Assembly (NCBI GenBank): GCA_003483345.1
Contig: DMWH01000287.1
Coordinates: 3,095 to 8,793, forward strand
Reading direction: 5' to 3'
DNA from: Clostridiales bacterium
Lineage (GTDB): Bacteria; Bacillota; Clostridia; Tissierellales; Sedimentibacteraceae
DNA length: 5,699 bases
Shown in pieces: positions 1 through 5,557 of the stretch (the first letter of the stretch is position 1; the number at the start of each line of letters is the position of its first letter). The position numbers and the translations under genes are program-made. The notes beneath the pieces were generated by a model that was not told the DNA's origin, made no database searches, and saw nothing but the letters and a program-made list of their open reading frames with translations.

Positions 1-392
1 ATAACCGTTAAATTTTCAAGCAAATCAGCTTCCCATTGTATTTGAAAATCAAGTCCATCAATTTTAGATGGAGTATGATGGTTGCCTATTATAAAGCATA
101 TTCTATCAATATTTTTGTTATAGCCTACCTTTTTTAATATTTCTTTCGCTACTTCTGGTCCTTCCTTTTCTTGATAGACACCATCAATAGAACCGTATTT
201 TTTTTGTGCTTCAACCGCACCAATATCATGTAGTATAGCAATAATACTGATGAATTCTTTTTCTTCCTCTCCGATATTTTCTCCTTTCATTATATCTTCT
301 GCATTTTTCAAAACTTTGAGAGTATGCTCTATGCCAAAAGGAATTTCTTTGAATACTTCTTTCATCTCTATAATAATTTTTTCTTTAAACAT
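1..392 (-). CDS. HD-domain metal-dependent phosphohydrolase family protein, C-terminus cut by window edge
   Basis: The first 130 codons are present and the reading frame is still open at position 1, so the 3' end lies outside the window. The HD-superfamily metal ligands are all visible in order: H23 (IEHTLKV), the H55-D56 doublet (AILHDIGA), H105-H106 (GNHHTP) and D123 (WEADLLEN). HD proteins of this size usually hydrolyse phosphomonoesters or nucleotides in the cytoplasm with a divalent metal; the substrate here cannot be told. The ATG at 392 is supported by GGAGGT at 398-403, five bases upstream. The gene starts 37 bp after the methyltransferase stop with no terminator or obvious promoter between, so it is probably the third gene of the nucleotidyltransferase operon. 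The family is confident from the motifs; the biological role is unknown. Confidence 0.85.
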   Translation of the reverse strand, partial: MFKEKIIIEMKEVFKEIPFGIEHTLKVLKNAEDIMKGENIGEEEKEFISIIAILHDIGAVEAQKKYGSIDGVYQEKEGPEVAKEILKKVGYNKNIDRICFIIGNHHTPSKIDGLDFQIQWEADLLENLTV

Positions 393-429
393 AAATTACC
401 TCCATTTATACCTTATAGGTGTTTTAGTT

Positions 430-1170
430 CTATCTATCCACTTTTTTGTTCGCCGATACAATCAGCATCATGGGACGGCGCATTTCATCCTGCATCCCCG
501 GAATATCCATCATGTTTTCCGGCGGCTGCGGCTCCACAATCTGATTTATTATAAAACCATTTGAAAGCAGTGTATTTAGATATGTGGTCAGTGTTCTATG
601 ATATTTTGTAACCTTTTCTCCCAAAAACACAGCTGTCCGTTTGCCCTCATAATAATAATTATCCACCGGAAAATGCAGTATTTCTCCTTTTTCGTTATAA
701 TGCCAGTCTTGTGTTCCATAGGCAGTAAAAACAGGATGTTCAATCGTAAAAACTAGCTTACCACCAGACTTCAGTATTCTATATATCTTTTTTACTAAAA
801 TCTCATAATCTGCTACATAGTGAAACGCAAGTGAGCTTAATATTACATCAAAACTCTCCTCTGGGAATTCCACATCTTCTATAGCACAGCATTTATATTC
901 AACCTGTGGAAAATGTGTTTTTTCTTTGGCTACCTCGAGCATTTTATGAGAAATATCAACACCTACAACAGAAGACGCTCCGTGTTCCATCGCATAAATA
1001 CAGTGCCATCCATAGCCGCATCCTAAATCAAGCACACGCTTATCTTTAAAATCCGGCAGCAGCTTTCTCAATGTTTCCCATTCTCCTGCACCGGCTAGTC
1101 CCTGCTGTGAGCGACTCATTTGACTGTATTTTTGAAAAAATATATTATCATCATATTTGTTTTCTTTCAT
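430..1170 (-). CDS. Class I SAM-dependent methyltransferase
   Basis: This 246-residue cytoplasmic protein has a Rossmann-type SAM-binding core. Motif I is VLDLGCGYG at residues 46-54, the acidic end of strand beta-2 is in VVGVDIS at 68-74 (D72 expected to hold the SAM ribose), and the motif IV region is FDVILSSLAFHYV at 107-119. The C-terminal 100 residues form a less conserved, substrate-side region. It has none of the features of Erm rRNA methylases and looks like the UbiE/small-molecule type (Methyltransf_11 class), so its acceptor is unknown. Its ATG overlaps the nucleotidyltransferase stop (ATGA), with GAGGGGG at 1178-1184 as ribosome binding site, indicating translational coupling. From memory, very similar methyltransferase/nucleotidyltransferase pairs sit near ant(6)/sat4/aph(3')-III clusters in enterococci and streptococci; this was not checked. 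Enzyme class is secure, substrate is not. Confidence 0.9.
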   Translation of the reverse strand: MKENKYDDNIFFQKYSQMSRSQQGLAGAGEWETLRKLLPDFKDKRVLDLGCGYGWHCIYAMEHGASSVVGVDISHKMLEVAKEKTHFPQVEYKCCAIEDVEFPEESFDVILSSLAFHYVADYEILVKKIYRILKSGGKLVFTIEHPVFTAYGTQDWHYNEKGEILHFPVDNYYYEGKRTAVFLGEKVTKYHRTLTTYLNTLLSNGFIINQIVEPQPPENMMDIPGMQDEMRRPMMLIVSANKKVDR

Positions 1171-2021
1171 CTGAATTCCCCCTCGTTTAAAAAGTTATTT
1201 ATCTCCGTTGCAATTTTTTTCACTTCTTTATAAAGCTTCTCGGTCATATCGTAGCATTCAAAAAGTGAAAGACCGAGTACTTCAAAAATATGATTTACCC
1301 TTTCGGCATATTTTTTAGGTTTATATTCAAAAGTTTCAAGCAGTTTTATAGCTTTCTTTTCGTTAATGCAATAAGCATTATTGCATGCAAATAGTACTTG
1401 ATTTAAGCATGAAATAATACGAAAAACATGGCCTGCAATATAATATTTATCCTCTGCTCCCGCATTTGCTTTTACAAACATTAAAGAGAACTCTGCTTCA
1501 AATATAAAAAAGTTTATCAAGTTCTTCTTTAGAGCACCAGGGTAAATTTCTGCCTGATTTTTTAATTCGCATAAGCGTTCATTCTTAGCATATTGTATCT
1601 TGCTGATCGCCAATTCTCCACGATACATAGCACTTATATAACCATGGGGATGCCCAGTCTGATAATTGGCAGTAACAATTCCTTGCTCCGTATCTTTGAT
1701 TATTTGTTCCACCCGTTTTATATCACGTAAAATCAAGTCAACATGATACCCGTTTATAACTAACCATCCACCGCCATTAATCCAATCACCCCACGCTCCG
1801 GGAGGTACAACAAGGTCGTTTCTATTCTCATCATCCAACTCTGTAGCAATTTGGTTAATCGCTGTCAGGTCAAATGATTCTTGATTGTAATAAATTCCGA
1901 TATCTATATCAGAATCCTCTGTATGGGTACCTCTTGCACGGGATCCCCCTAATACGATGCCTTCTATATAAGGCAAAGAGGATAATTTTTCTGTCACTGA
2001 TTGAATAATATTATCTATCAT
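1167..2021 (-). CDS. Nucleotidyltransferase of the Pol-beta fold (NTP_transf_2 type)
   Basis: The 284-residue product begins with a nucleotidyltransferase domain. The G-S motif is GGSRARG at residues 25-31, followed by the metal-binding pair D38/D40 in SDIDIGIYY and a plausible third carboxylate at D95 (GYHVDLILRD). This is the full catalytic triad of the DNA polymerase beta superfamily, which transfers a nucleotide from an NTP to a hydroxyl or protein side chain. Residues about 130-280 are helical and resemble the substrate-binding half of antibiotic nucleotidyltransferases, but I do not recognise it as a named ANT or Lnu resistance enzyme. The ATG at 2021 has AAAGGAG at 2031-2037, nine bases upstream. 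It heads a tight operon, overlapping the methyltransferase by 4 bp. A short ORF ends 21 bases before its start. The fold is confident; a drug-modifying role is only a hypothesis. Confidence 0.88.
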   Translation of the reverse strand: MIDNIIQSVTEKLSSLPYIEGIVLGGSRARGTHTEDSDIDIGIYYNQESFDLTAINQIATELDDENRNDLVVPPGAWGDWINGGGWLVINGYHVDLILRDIKRVEQIIKDTEQGIVTANYQTGHPHGYISAMYRGELAISKIQYAKNERLCELKNQAEIYPGALKKNLINFFIFEAEFSLMFVKANAGAEDKYYIAGHVFRIISCLNQVLFACNNAYCINEKKAIKLLETFEYKPKKYAERVNHIFEVLGLSLFECYDMTEKLYKEVKKIATEINNFLNEGEFR

Positions 2022-2042
2022 ACTGAATCACTCCTTTCAATA

Positions 2043-2084
2043 TCAAAAGCTATATCCCATGCTGAGAAACGCCTTTTTTGCCAT
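2043..2084 (-). CDS. Candidate leader peptide MAKKAFLSMGYSF ahead of the nucleotidyltransferase
   Basis: A 13-codon ORF (ATG at 2084, TGA at 2043) ends 21 bases before the nucleotidyltransferase start, directly in front of that gene's Shine-Dalgarno. A weak AAGGA lies at 2089-2093, only four bases from the ATG. The size and placement resemble attenuator leader peptides such as those ahead of mef(A) and msr(D) in this same window. The downstream Shine-Dalgarno (GAAAGG, 2033-2038) could pair with CCTTTC at 2116-2121, which would allow translational control. There is no direct proof of translation, and an ORF this short can occur by chance. I do not recognise the peptide. Confidence 0.35.
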   Translation of the reverse strand: MAKKAFLSMGYSF

Positions 2085-2122
2085 GTGTTCCTTATGCTTT
2101 ACGTATATTTCTATGGAAAGGG

Positions 2123-2157
2123 GGCCTTCAAAATTCATCTTGAAGGCCTTATTTTTT
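2123..2157 (+). terminator. Rho-independent terminator facing rightward (plus strand)
   Basis: A perfect 9-bp stem GGCCTTCAA / TTGAAGGCC (2123-2131 and 2140-2148, 8-base loop) is followed on the plus strand by TTATTTTTT. On the minus strand the same hairpin is followed by CCCTTTCC, a poor tail. It should therefore stop plus-strand transcription, yet no plus-strand gene ends here. It may insulate msr(D) from antisense transcription or be a leftover from a gene lost at a junction. Confidence 0.75.
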
Positions 2158-2163
2158 CTGATT

Positions 2164-2207
2164 AGAGGTCTAACCTACTTAACGTTTAGTTAAAATCAAT
2201 AACCTCT
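2164..2207. repeat. Nested inverted repeat downstream of msr(D)
   Basis: The outer arms AGAGGT / ACCTCT (2164-2169, 2202-2207) enclose an inner hairpin TTAAC-GTTTA-GTTAA (2179-2193). Neither strand has a convincing T-run after it, so it is not a standard terminator. It lies 45 bp beyond the msr(D) stop and may protect the 3' end of the operon transcript or mark a junction. Confidence 0.4.
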
Positions 2208-2251
2208 TTCACGGCCTACTTACGATCTGTCAAATACGAAAAGTAAAATAA

Positions 2252-3715
2252 TTATCGGACTAAGTTTAATTTCTTATCTTTAATTTCATAAATTACATCA
2301 GCCACATTTTCAAGTAACCGTTTGTCATGGGTGATAAACATGATCGTTCCTGCATATTCCTTCATTAGTATTTCCAAGGCCTCCAGGCTTGGTATGTCAA
2401 GGAAGTTGCTCGGTTCATCCATTAGTAGGATGTTATATCTACCCATAAGCATTTTAGCTAGCAATAATTTCATAATTTCGCCACCGCTTAAAATAGATAA
2501 GCTTTTTCCAATATCGTTCTGTTTAAACCCCATGGATGCAAGCACGGAACGAATTTCTGAAACATTGTAATCACAATCCTCCTTCATAAACTCCAGGACT
2601 TTCTGATTACTGTTGTACTTGTAACCATTTTGTGCAAAGTATCCTATTTTTGCCTTAGGTGAAATAGAAATTCCATCTTCATAGTTTAAGATCATTTGGA
2701 TTAAAGTTGTTTTTCCTGTTCCATTCCCACCAGTTAGAGCCACTTTTGCTCCAAGCGGAATTTGAAAAGATGCATCTTCAAACAATACCTTATCTCCAAA
2801 TATTTTAGTAATATCCGTACCGACAATAGGATATGGATTATGGAGCTCCAATGCTTTACTTTGCCTGAAACGAATTCTGCGAATGTCTTCCGGAGCTTCT
2901 ACATTTCCTAAGGCCGCAATCCGATGCTCTAGAGATTTAGCGGCATTATGCATCTTTTTTTCCTTACTTCCCATTGATTTCTGATGAGCCAAACGCCCTC
3001 CACGTTCCGTACTTTTTTTCTTTGAAGCACCTTTTGCCTTCTGTTCTATTTTACGAGCCTGTTTTCGCTTTTCCTCCGCAGCCCTTTCCAATCGGGCACG
3101 TTCGGTAACAAATTGCTCGTATTCTGCAACCTGGTTCTTGCGTTCTTCCTCTTTCTGACGAAGATAATCAGAATAGTTTCCCCAATACTCAGTGATTTTG
3201 CCATCTTTCAGTTCCCATATTTTATCTACTACCTCATCAAGAAAATAGCGGTCATGGCTAATAACTAACAGTGCACCTGTAAAATATTTTAGCTGTCCGA
3301 CTAGAAAATCAATTCCTTCACGGTCTAAATGACTCGTAGGTTCATCCGCTAAAATACCATGAACCTGTGCCGATAAAGCTTGTGCTATTTTAAGCCTTGT
3401 TTCTTCACCGCCGCTCAAGGTTTGTATATCTAATTGCTTAACACCAAGCTTGCCTACAAGTGCAAAATCTTTTTCCTCCTGCAAGGTTACTTCGTCCAAC
3501 TGAGGGATATAGGCAAGTTCACCCAGACGATTCATTTTACATCCTAGAGGAGTTAATTCGCCTAAAAGCACCTTGAATAAAGTGCTTTTTCCTGCACCAT
3601 TTGCTCCTACTAAACCAATACGGTCATAATCATATACTTCTAAATTATCTATATCTAAAACATCGCGTCCTTTAAATTCCACACGAATGTCTTTTGCTTT
3701 TAATATCAATTCCAT
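2252..3715 (-). CDS. msr(D): Msr(D) ABC-F ribosome protection protein (macrolide/ketolide resistance; also called Mel)
   Basis: This 487-residue cytoplasmic ABC-F ATPase binds near the ribosomal E site and helps displace macrolides and ketolides from the exit tunnel. Both nucleotide-binding domains are complete. NBD1 has Walker [10 protein letters not shown] (37-45), signature LSGGE (100-104), Walker B ILADEP with catalytic E125, and the H-loop H154. NBD2 has Walker [10 protein letters not shown] (329-337), signature LSGGE (409-413), Walker B LLMDEP with E434, and H463. The charged linker of about 186-290, rich in Lys, Arg and Glu, is the arm that reaches toward the peptidyl-transferase centre. 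There are no membrane segments. The length and the E125/E434 numbering match published Msr(D). The start at 3715 follows AGGAGG by eight bases; the frame stays open upstream to a TTG at 3829, but that extension runs through the leader region. It is co-transcribed with mef(A) and also controlled by its own leader peptide. Confidence 0.97.
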   Translation of the reverse strand: MELILKAKDIRVEFKGRDVLDIDNLEVYDYDRIGLVGANGAGKSTLFKVLLGELTPLGCKMNRLGELAYIPQLDEVTLQEEKDFALVGKLGVKQLDIQTLSGGEETRLKIAQALSAQVHGILADEPTSHLDREGIDFLVGQLKYFTGALLVISHDRYFLDEVVDKIWELKDGKITEYWGNYSDYLRQKEEERKNQVAEYEQFVTERARLERAAEEKRKQARKIEQKAKGASKKKSTERGGRLAHQKSMGSKEKKMHNAAKSLEHRIAALGNVEAPEDIRRIRFRQSKALELHNPYPIVGTDITKIFGDKVLFEDASFQIPLGAKVALTGGNGTGKTTLIQMILNYEDGISISPKAKIGYFAQNGYKYNSNQKVLEFMKEDCDYNVSEIRSVLASMGFKQNDIGKSLSILSGGEIMKLLLAKMLMGRYNILLMDEPSNFLDIPSLEALEILMKEYAGTIMFITHDKRLLENVADVIYEIKDKKLNLVR

Positions 3716-3723
3716 AACATTTT

Positions 3724-3729
3724 CCTCCT
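3724..3729 (-). promoter_or_regulatory. Ribosome binding site that fixes the msr(D) start
   Basis: AGGAGG lies eight bases before the ATG at 3715. This decides for the 487-residue start over the in-frame TTG at 3829, which would add 38 residues encoded by leader and hairpin sequence. Confidence 0.9.
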
Positions 3730-3760
3730 GTCTATAATCGCATGTTTTCATTTGCTTGTA

Positions 3761-3778
3761 CGCAGGGAAAACCCTGCG
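3761..3778 (-). promoter_or_regulatory. Candidate anti-terminator hairpin in the msr(D) leader
   Basis: A perfect 7-bp stem CGCAGGG-TTTT-CCCTGCG on the minus strand lies between the msr(D) leader peptide and msr(D). It uses the same GCAGGG segment as the upstream terminator-like hairpin (3768-3790), so the two cannot form together. No T-run follows it. I infer that it is the read-through form, favoured when a stalled ribosome covers the upstream arm. Confidence 0.55.
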
Positions 3779-3790
3779 ATTTAAGCAGGA
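3768..3790 (-). terminator. Candidate attenuator terminator of msr(D)
   Basis: On the minus strand CCTGC (3785-3789) pairs with GCAGG (3773-3777) across a 7-base loop; a T-G wobble can extend it by one pair, and TTTT follows at 3768-3771. The 5' arm begins five bases after the stop codon of the MYLIFM leader, so a ribosome stalled at that stop would cover it. The stem and T-run are short. Attenuation of msr(D) by this leader peptide is known from the literature; assigning this particular hairpin is my inference. Confidence 0.5.
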
Positions 3791-3794
3791 AGAA

Positions 3795-3815
3795 TTACAT
3801 GAAAATAAGATACAT
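3795..3815 (-). CDS. msrDL: MsrDL regulatory leader peptide (MYLIFM)
   Basis: A six-codon ORF encodes exactly MYLIFM, the leader peptide described for msr(D). GGAGGG at 3822-3827 lies six bases upstream, and the stop is 79 bases before the msr(D) ATG. In the published mechanism, erythromycin causes the ribosome to stall on this nascent peptide, which prevents premature transcription termination and raises msr(D) expression. Its start lies 20 bases beyond the mef(A) stop, so it is read from the shared operon transcript. The exact match in sequence and position makes it one of the most certain regulatory elements here. Confidence 0.95.
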   Translation of the reverse strand: MYLIFM

Positions 3816-3835
3816 AAATATCCCTCCAATATTGT

Positions 3836-5053
3836 TTATTTTAAATCAAATTTTCTAATCTCAGTTATCATTGGGCAAACTATTGCAATGCAAATAATTA
3901 AAATACCTGATAGTAAAAACCAATGATTTACACCGATTCTATCAGCAAAGAATCCAGAAAGAATTAACCCAATTGGCATAGCAAGAGACATGATACTTCC
4001 AGTTAAAGAAAATACACGTCCTAAATATTCAGGCTTTATTTTCTCCTGAAAAAGAGCTGTTTGTACACCGCTGTAAAACGGAACCGAAAGCCCCATTATT
4101 GCACAGCAGACTACAAATATGAAAAATCCACTTTGGGGAAGTAATCCTGAAATGGTTAAGCTTATCCCCATCATAAAAATGGATGCCGTTATTAATAAGA
4201 TTCGCTTTTGGCAATTCCCAAATAACCCTAATAATAGACCCCCTATCAACATACCAGAGGCATAAGCAATCTCCGTAATAGAAATATGCATCGGTGTACC
4301 ATTAAAATATTCCATAGTGATTAAAGGATATAATGCATTTATGGGCATATAAATAAACATATATAATGTTCCAACGAGTAATAAAGCAAATAATCCTTTA
4401 TTTTGCCGTAGTACAGCCATTCCTTCTTTCATTTCTCTTATGAAATTTGGTTTCAAACTTTGCACTTGATCACCCAGCTTAGGAATACGTACAATTGCTA
4501 CCGTAATAGATGCAATCACAGCACCCAATACATCGATGGCAATAATAGCATTTAGTTCCCAAACGGAGTATAAGAGTGCTGCAACCGCCGGACTAACAAT
4601 ATAGCTTATAGACTGCAAAGACTGACTATAGCCTGCACATTTCGTAAGCTGTTCTTCTGGTACTAAAAGTGGCGTAACCGCATTGAGAGCTGGGGTGTGA
4701 AAAGCCGTTCCAATGCTACGGATAAACAATACTACCATAACCATCCAGATAGGTAGCTCCATATACAATGCAACAATAGCAAGCACTGCCCCAGCTGCTG
4801 CGATAATTAAATCAGCACCAATCATTATCTTCTTCCTATCATGACGATCCACTAATACACCAATAGCTGGTCCAAAGACCGCATAGGGTAAAAAACCTAC
4901 TAGTGAAGCCATAGACAAGACCATCGCAGATCCTGTTTTCTCTGTAAGGTAAAAAATGATCGCCATTTGCAGGATGGCACTAGTGATTAATGATACTGCC
5001 TGCCCTGCCCATATTGTATAAAACTTAAGTTTCCAATTGTTGTATTTTTCCAT
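3836..5053 (-). CDS. mef(A): Mef(A)/Mef(E)-type macrolide efflux transporter (MFS)
   Basis: The 405-residue inner-membrane protein is a proton-driven major facilitator that exports 14- and 15-membered macrolides, giving the M phenotype. It has about twelve hydrophobic segments, beginning around residues 13-36 and 45-66. The MFS loop motif GVLVDRHDRKK lies at 65-75, and a longer polar central loop falls near 189-218. The N-terminal residues MEKYNNWKLKFYTIWAGQ and the total length agree with the Mef(A)/Mef(E) family as I remember it, with scattered substitutions; the subclass (A, E or another variant) cannot be settled without alignment. The ATG at 5053 has AGGAG at 5063-5067, nine bases upstream. 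It is the first gene of the operon, 120 bases before msr(D), and sits behind a long attenuator leader. No truncation or frameshift is seen. Confidence 0.96.
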   Translation of the reverse strand: MEKYNNWKLKFYTIWAGQAVSLITSAILQMAIIFYLTEKTGSAMVLSMASLVGFLPYAVFGPAIGVLVDRHDRKKIMIGADLIIAAAGAVLAIVALYMELPIWMVMVVLFIRSIGTAFHTPALNAVTPLLVPEEQLTKCAGYSQSLQSISYIVSPAVAALLYSVWELNAIIAIDVLGAVIASITVAIVRIPKLGDQVQSLKPNFIREMKEGMAVLRQNKGLFALLLVGTLYMFIYMPINALYPLITMEYFNGTPMHISITEIAYASGMLIGGLLLGLFGNCQKRILLITASIFMMGISLTISGLLPQSGFFIFVVCCAIMGLSVPFYSGVQTALFQEKIKPEYLGRVFSLTGSIMSLAMPIGLILSGFFADRIGVNHWFLLSGILIICIAIVCPMITEIRKFDLK

Positions 5054-5114
5054 TTATATTATCTCCTTCATATTATTTTGCTTGAATTTCTATTTTAATA
5101 GCATTCTAGGCAAT

Positions 5115-5158
5115 AAAAAATGCAGGCCTAAATCCACAATGTGGCTTTTGGTCTGCAT
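5115..5158 (-). terminator. Second terminator hairpin in the mef leader
   Basis: On the minus strand ATGCAG (5153-5158) pairs with CTGCAT (5120-5125). An inner CCAC-ATT-GTGG hairpin and mostly paired flanks complete the structure, and six Ts follow (5115-5120). It lies about 60 bases before the mef(A) ATG, so it must be read through for mef expression. It is either a second attenuator or a check on read-through from the leader. Confidence 0.7.
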
Positions 5159-5190
5159 ACATACAATTTGGAAACATTCATATTAAAGAC

Positions 5191-5217
5191 ATAGTTAAAT
5201 AAAGGTATAGTTAAATA
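5191..5217. repeat. Two 11-bp direct repeats in the mef leader
   Basis: ATAGTTAAATA occurs at 5191-5201 and again at 5207-5217, a 16-bp period. The repeats lie between the two terminator hairpins of the leader. They are AT-rich and could be a duplicated unpaired spacer; no protein-binding role can be claimed. Confidence 0.5.
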
Positions 5218-5271
5218 ACTTATATCTCACCGTAACTAATGAATGCTCAATATCGTATAAATAAGCACAAC

Positions 5272-5309
5272 AAAAAAGCCTATCATCGGGGATAGATTCT
5301 GCTTTTTTT
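5272..5309 (-). terminator. Attenuator terminator just after the mef leader peptide
   Basis: On the minus strand CTATC (5291-5295) pairs with GATAG (5280-5284) over a 6-base loop. GC and a run of As on the 5' side can extend pairing into GCTTTTTT across a 5-base bulge, and the six Ts at 5272-5277 form the terminator tail. The 5' side starts nine bases after the MTASMRLR stop codon, so a ribosome stalled on the leader would block it. This fits the published transcriptional attenuation of mef/mel elements. Confidence 0.75.
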
Positions 5310-5318
5310 ATTGCCAGC

Positions 5319-5345
5319 TTATCTTAAACGCATTGAGGCTGTCAT
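5319..5345 (-). CDS. mefAL: MefAL regulatory leader peptide (MTASMRLR)
   Basis: An eight-codon ORF encodes exactly MTASMRLR, the leader peptide reported for macrolide-inducible mef operons. A strong AGGAGG at 5356-5361 lies ten bases upstream. It is the first translated unit of the operon transcript, about 35 bases after the predicted transcription start, and is followed directly by the attenuator hairpin. Macrolide-induced stalling in this ORF (it contains the Arg-Leu-Arg sequence known for macrolide arrest) is expected to favour read-through into mef(A) and msr(D). Confidence 0.95.
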   Translation of the reverse strand: MTASMRLR

Positions 5346-5385
5346 AGTTTCGGTTCCTCCTAAACTCTTATTTGTATCAGCATAT

Positions 5386-5415
5386 ATTTTAACACAATAA
5401 GTTGGGGTTTGTCAA
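5386..5415 (-). promoter_or_regulatory. Sigma-A-type promoter of the mef(A)-msr(D) operon
   Basis: The -35 element is a consensus TTGACA (5410-5415), followed after 18 bases by TAAAAT (5386-5391). Transcription should begin near 5379-5381, giving a leader of about 327 nt before the mef ATG, which agrees with the leader length I recall for mef elements. No operator-like repeat overlaps it, so regulation appears to act after initiation through attenuation. Confidence 0.88.
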
Positions 5416-5487
5416 GTTTTTTGTATAAGTTTTGAAAAAAGCCACGGACAGTACAACAAACATATACATCTCAGGAAGATAATAATG

Positions 5488-5527
5488 AAAAAATCCGAGA
5501 GCCGGAAGAACACCTCCAACTCTCGGA
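5488..5527 (-). terminator. Rho-independent terminator of the rlmD-type gene
   Basis: On the minus strand TCCGAGAG (5520-5527) pairs perfectly with CTCTCGGA (5494-5501) across an 18-base loop, followed by TTTTTT (5488-5493). It lies about 30 bases after the rlmD stop and separates that gene from the mef promoter. Confidence 0.9.
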
Positions 5528-5557
5528 AATCCTTTATTTTCAAGCCTTTTTCGGTAT

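Noticed and set aside
250..564. Plus-strand ORFs of 104 and 76 codons at 250-564 and 324-554
   Set aside because: They lie antisense across the HD-domain and methyltransferase genes, show no recognisable motif and appear to be shadow frames.
430..1170. Erm-type rRNA methylase
   Set aside because: The protein lacks the Erm N6-adenine motif IV (N-[IL]-P-[YF]) and has a small-molecule methyltransferase pattern.
2164..2207. Inverted repeat as the msr(D) terminator
   Set aside because: No T-run follows on the minus strand and the stem is only six pairs, so it was listed as a repeat only.
2228..2233. TTGACA on the minus strand as a promoter for the nucleotidyltransferase
   Set aside because: No -10-like hexamer follows at 16-18 bases (the sequence there is GAAAGA-like). 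A TTGAAG/TATACG pair nearer the gene is possible but overlaps a hairpin and is too weak to annotate.
2322..2570. Plus-strand ORF of 82 codons
   Set aside because: It is entirely antisense to the conserved second ATPase domain of msr(D).
3716..3829. N-terminal extension of Msr(D) from a TTG at 3829
   Set aside because: The extension is encoded by the leader peptide and hairpin region, and the ATG at 3715 has a consensus AGGAGG and gives the known 487-residue length.
4029..4214. Minus-strand ORF of 61 codons
   Set aside because: It is an out-of-frame reading within mef(A).
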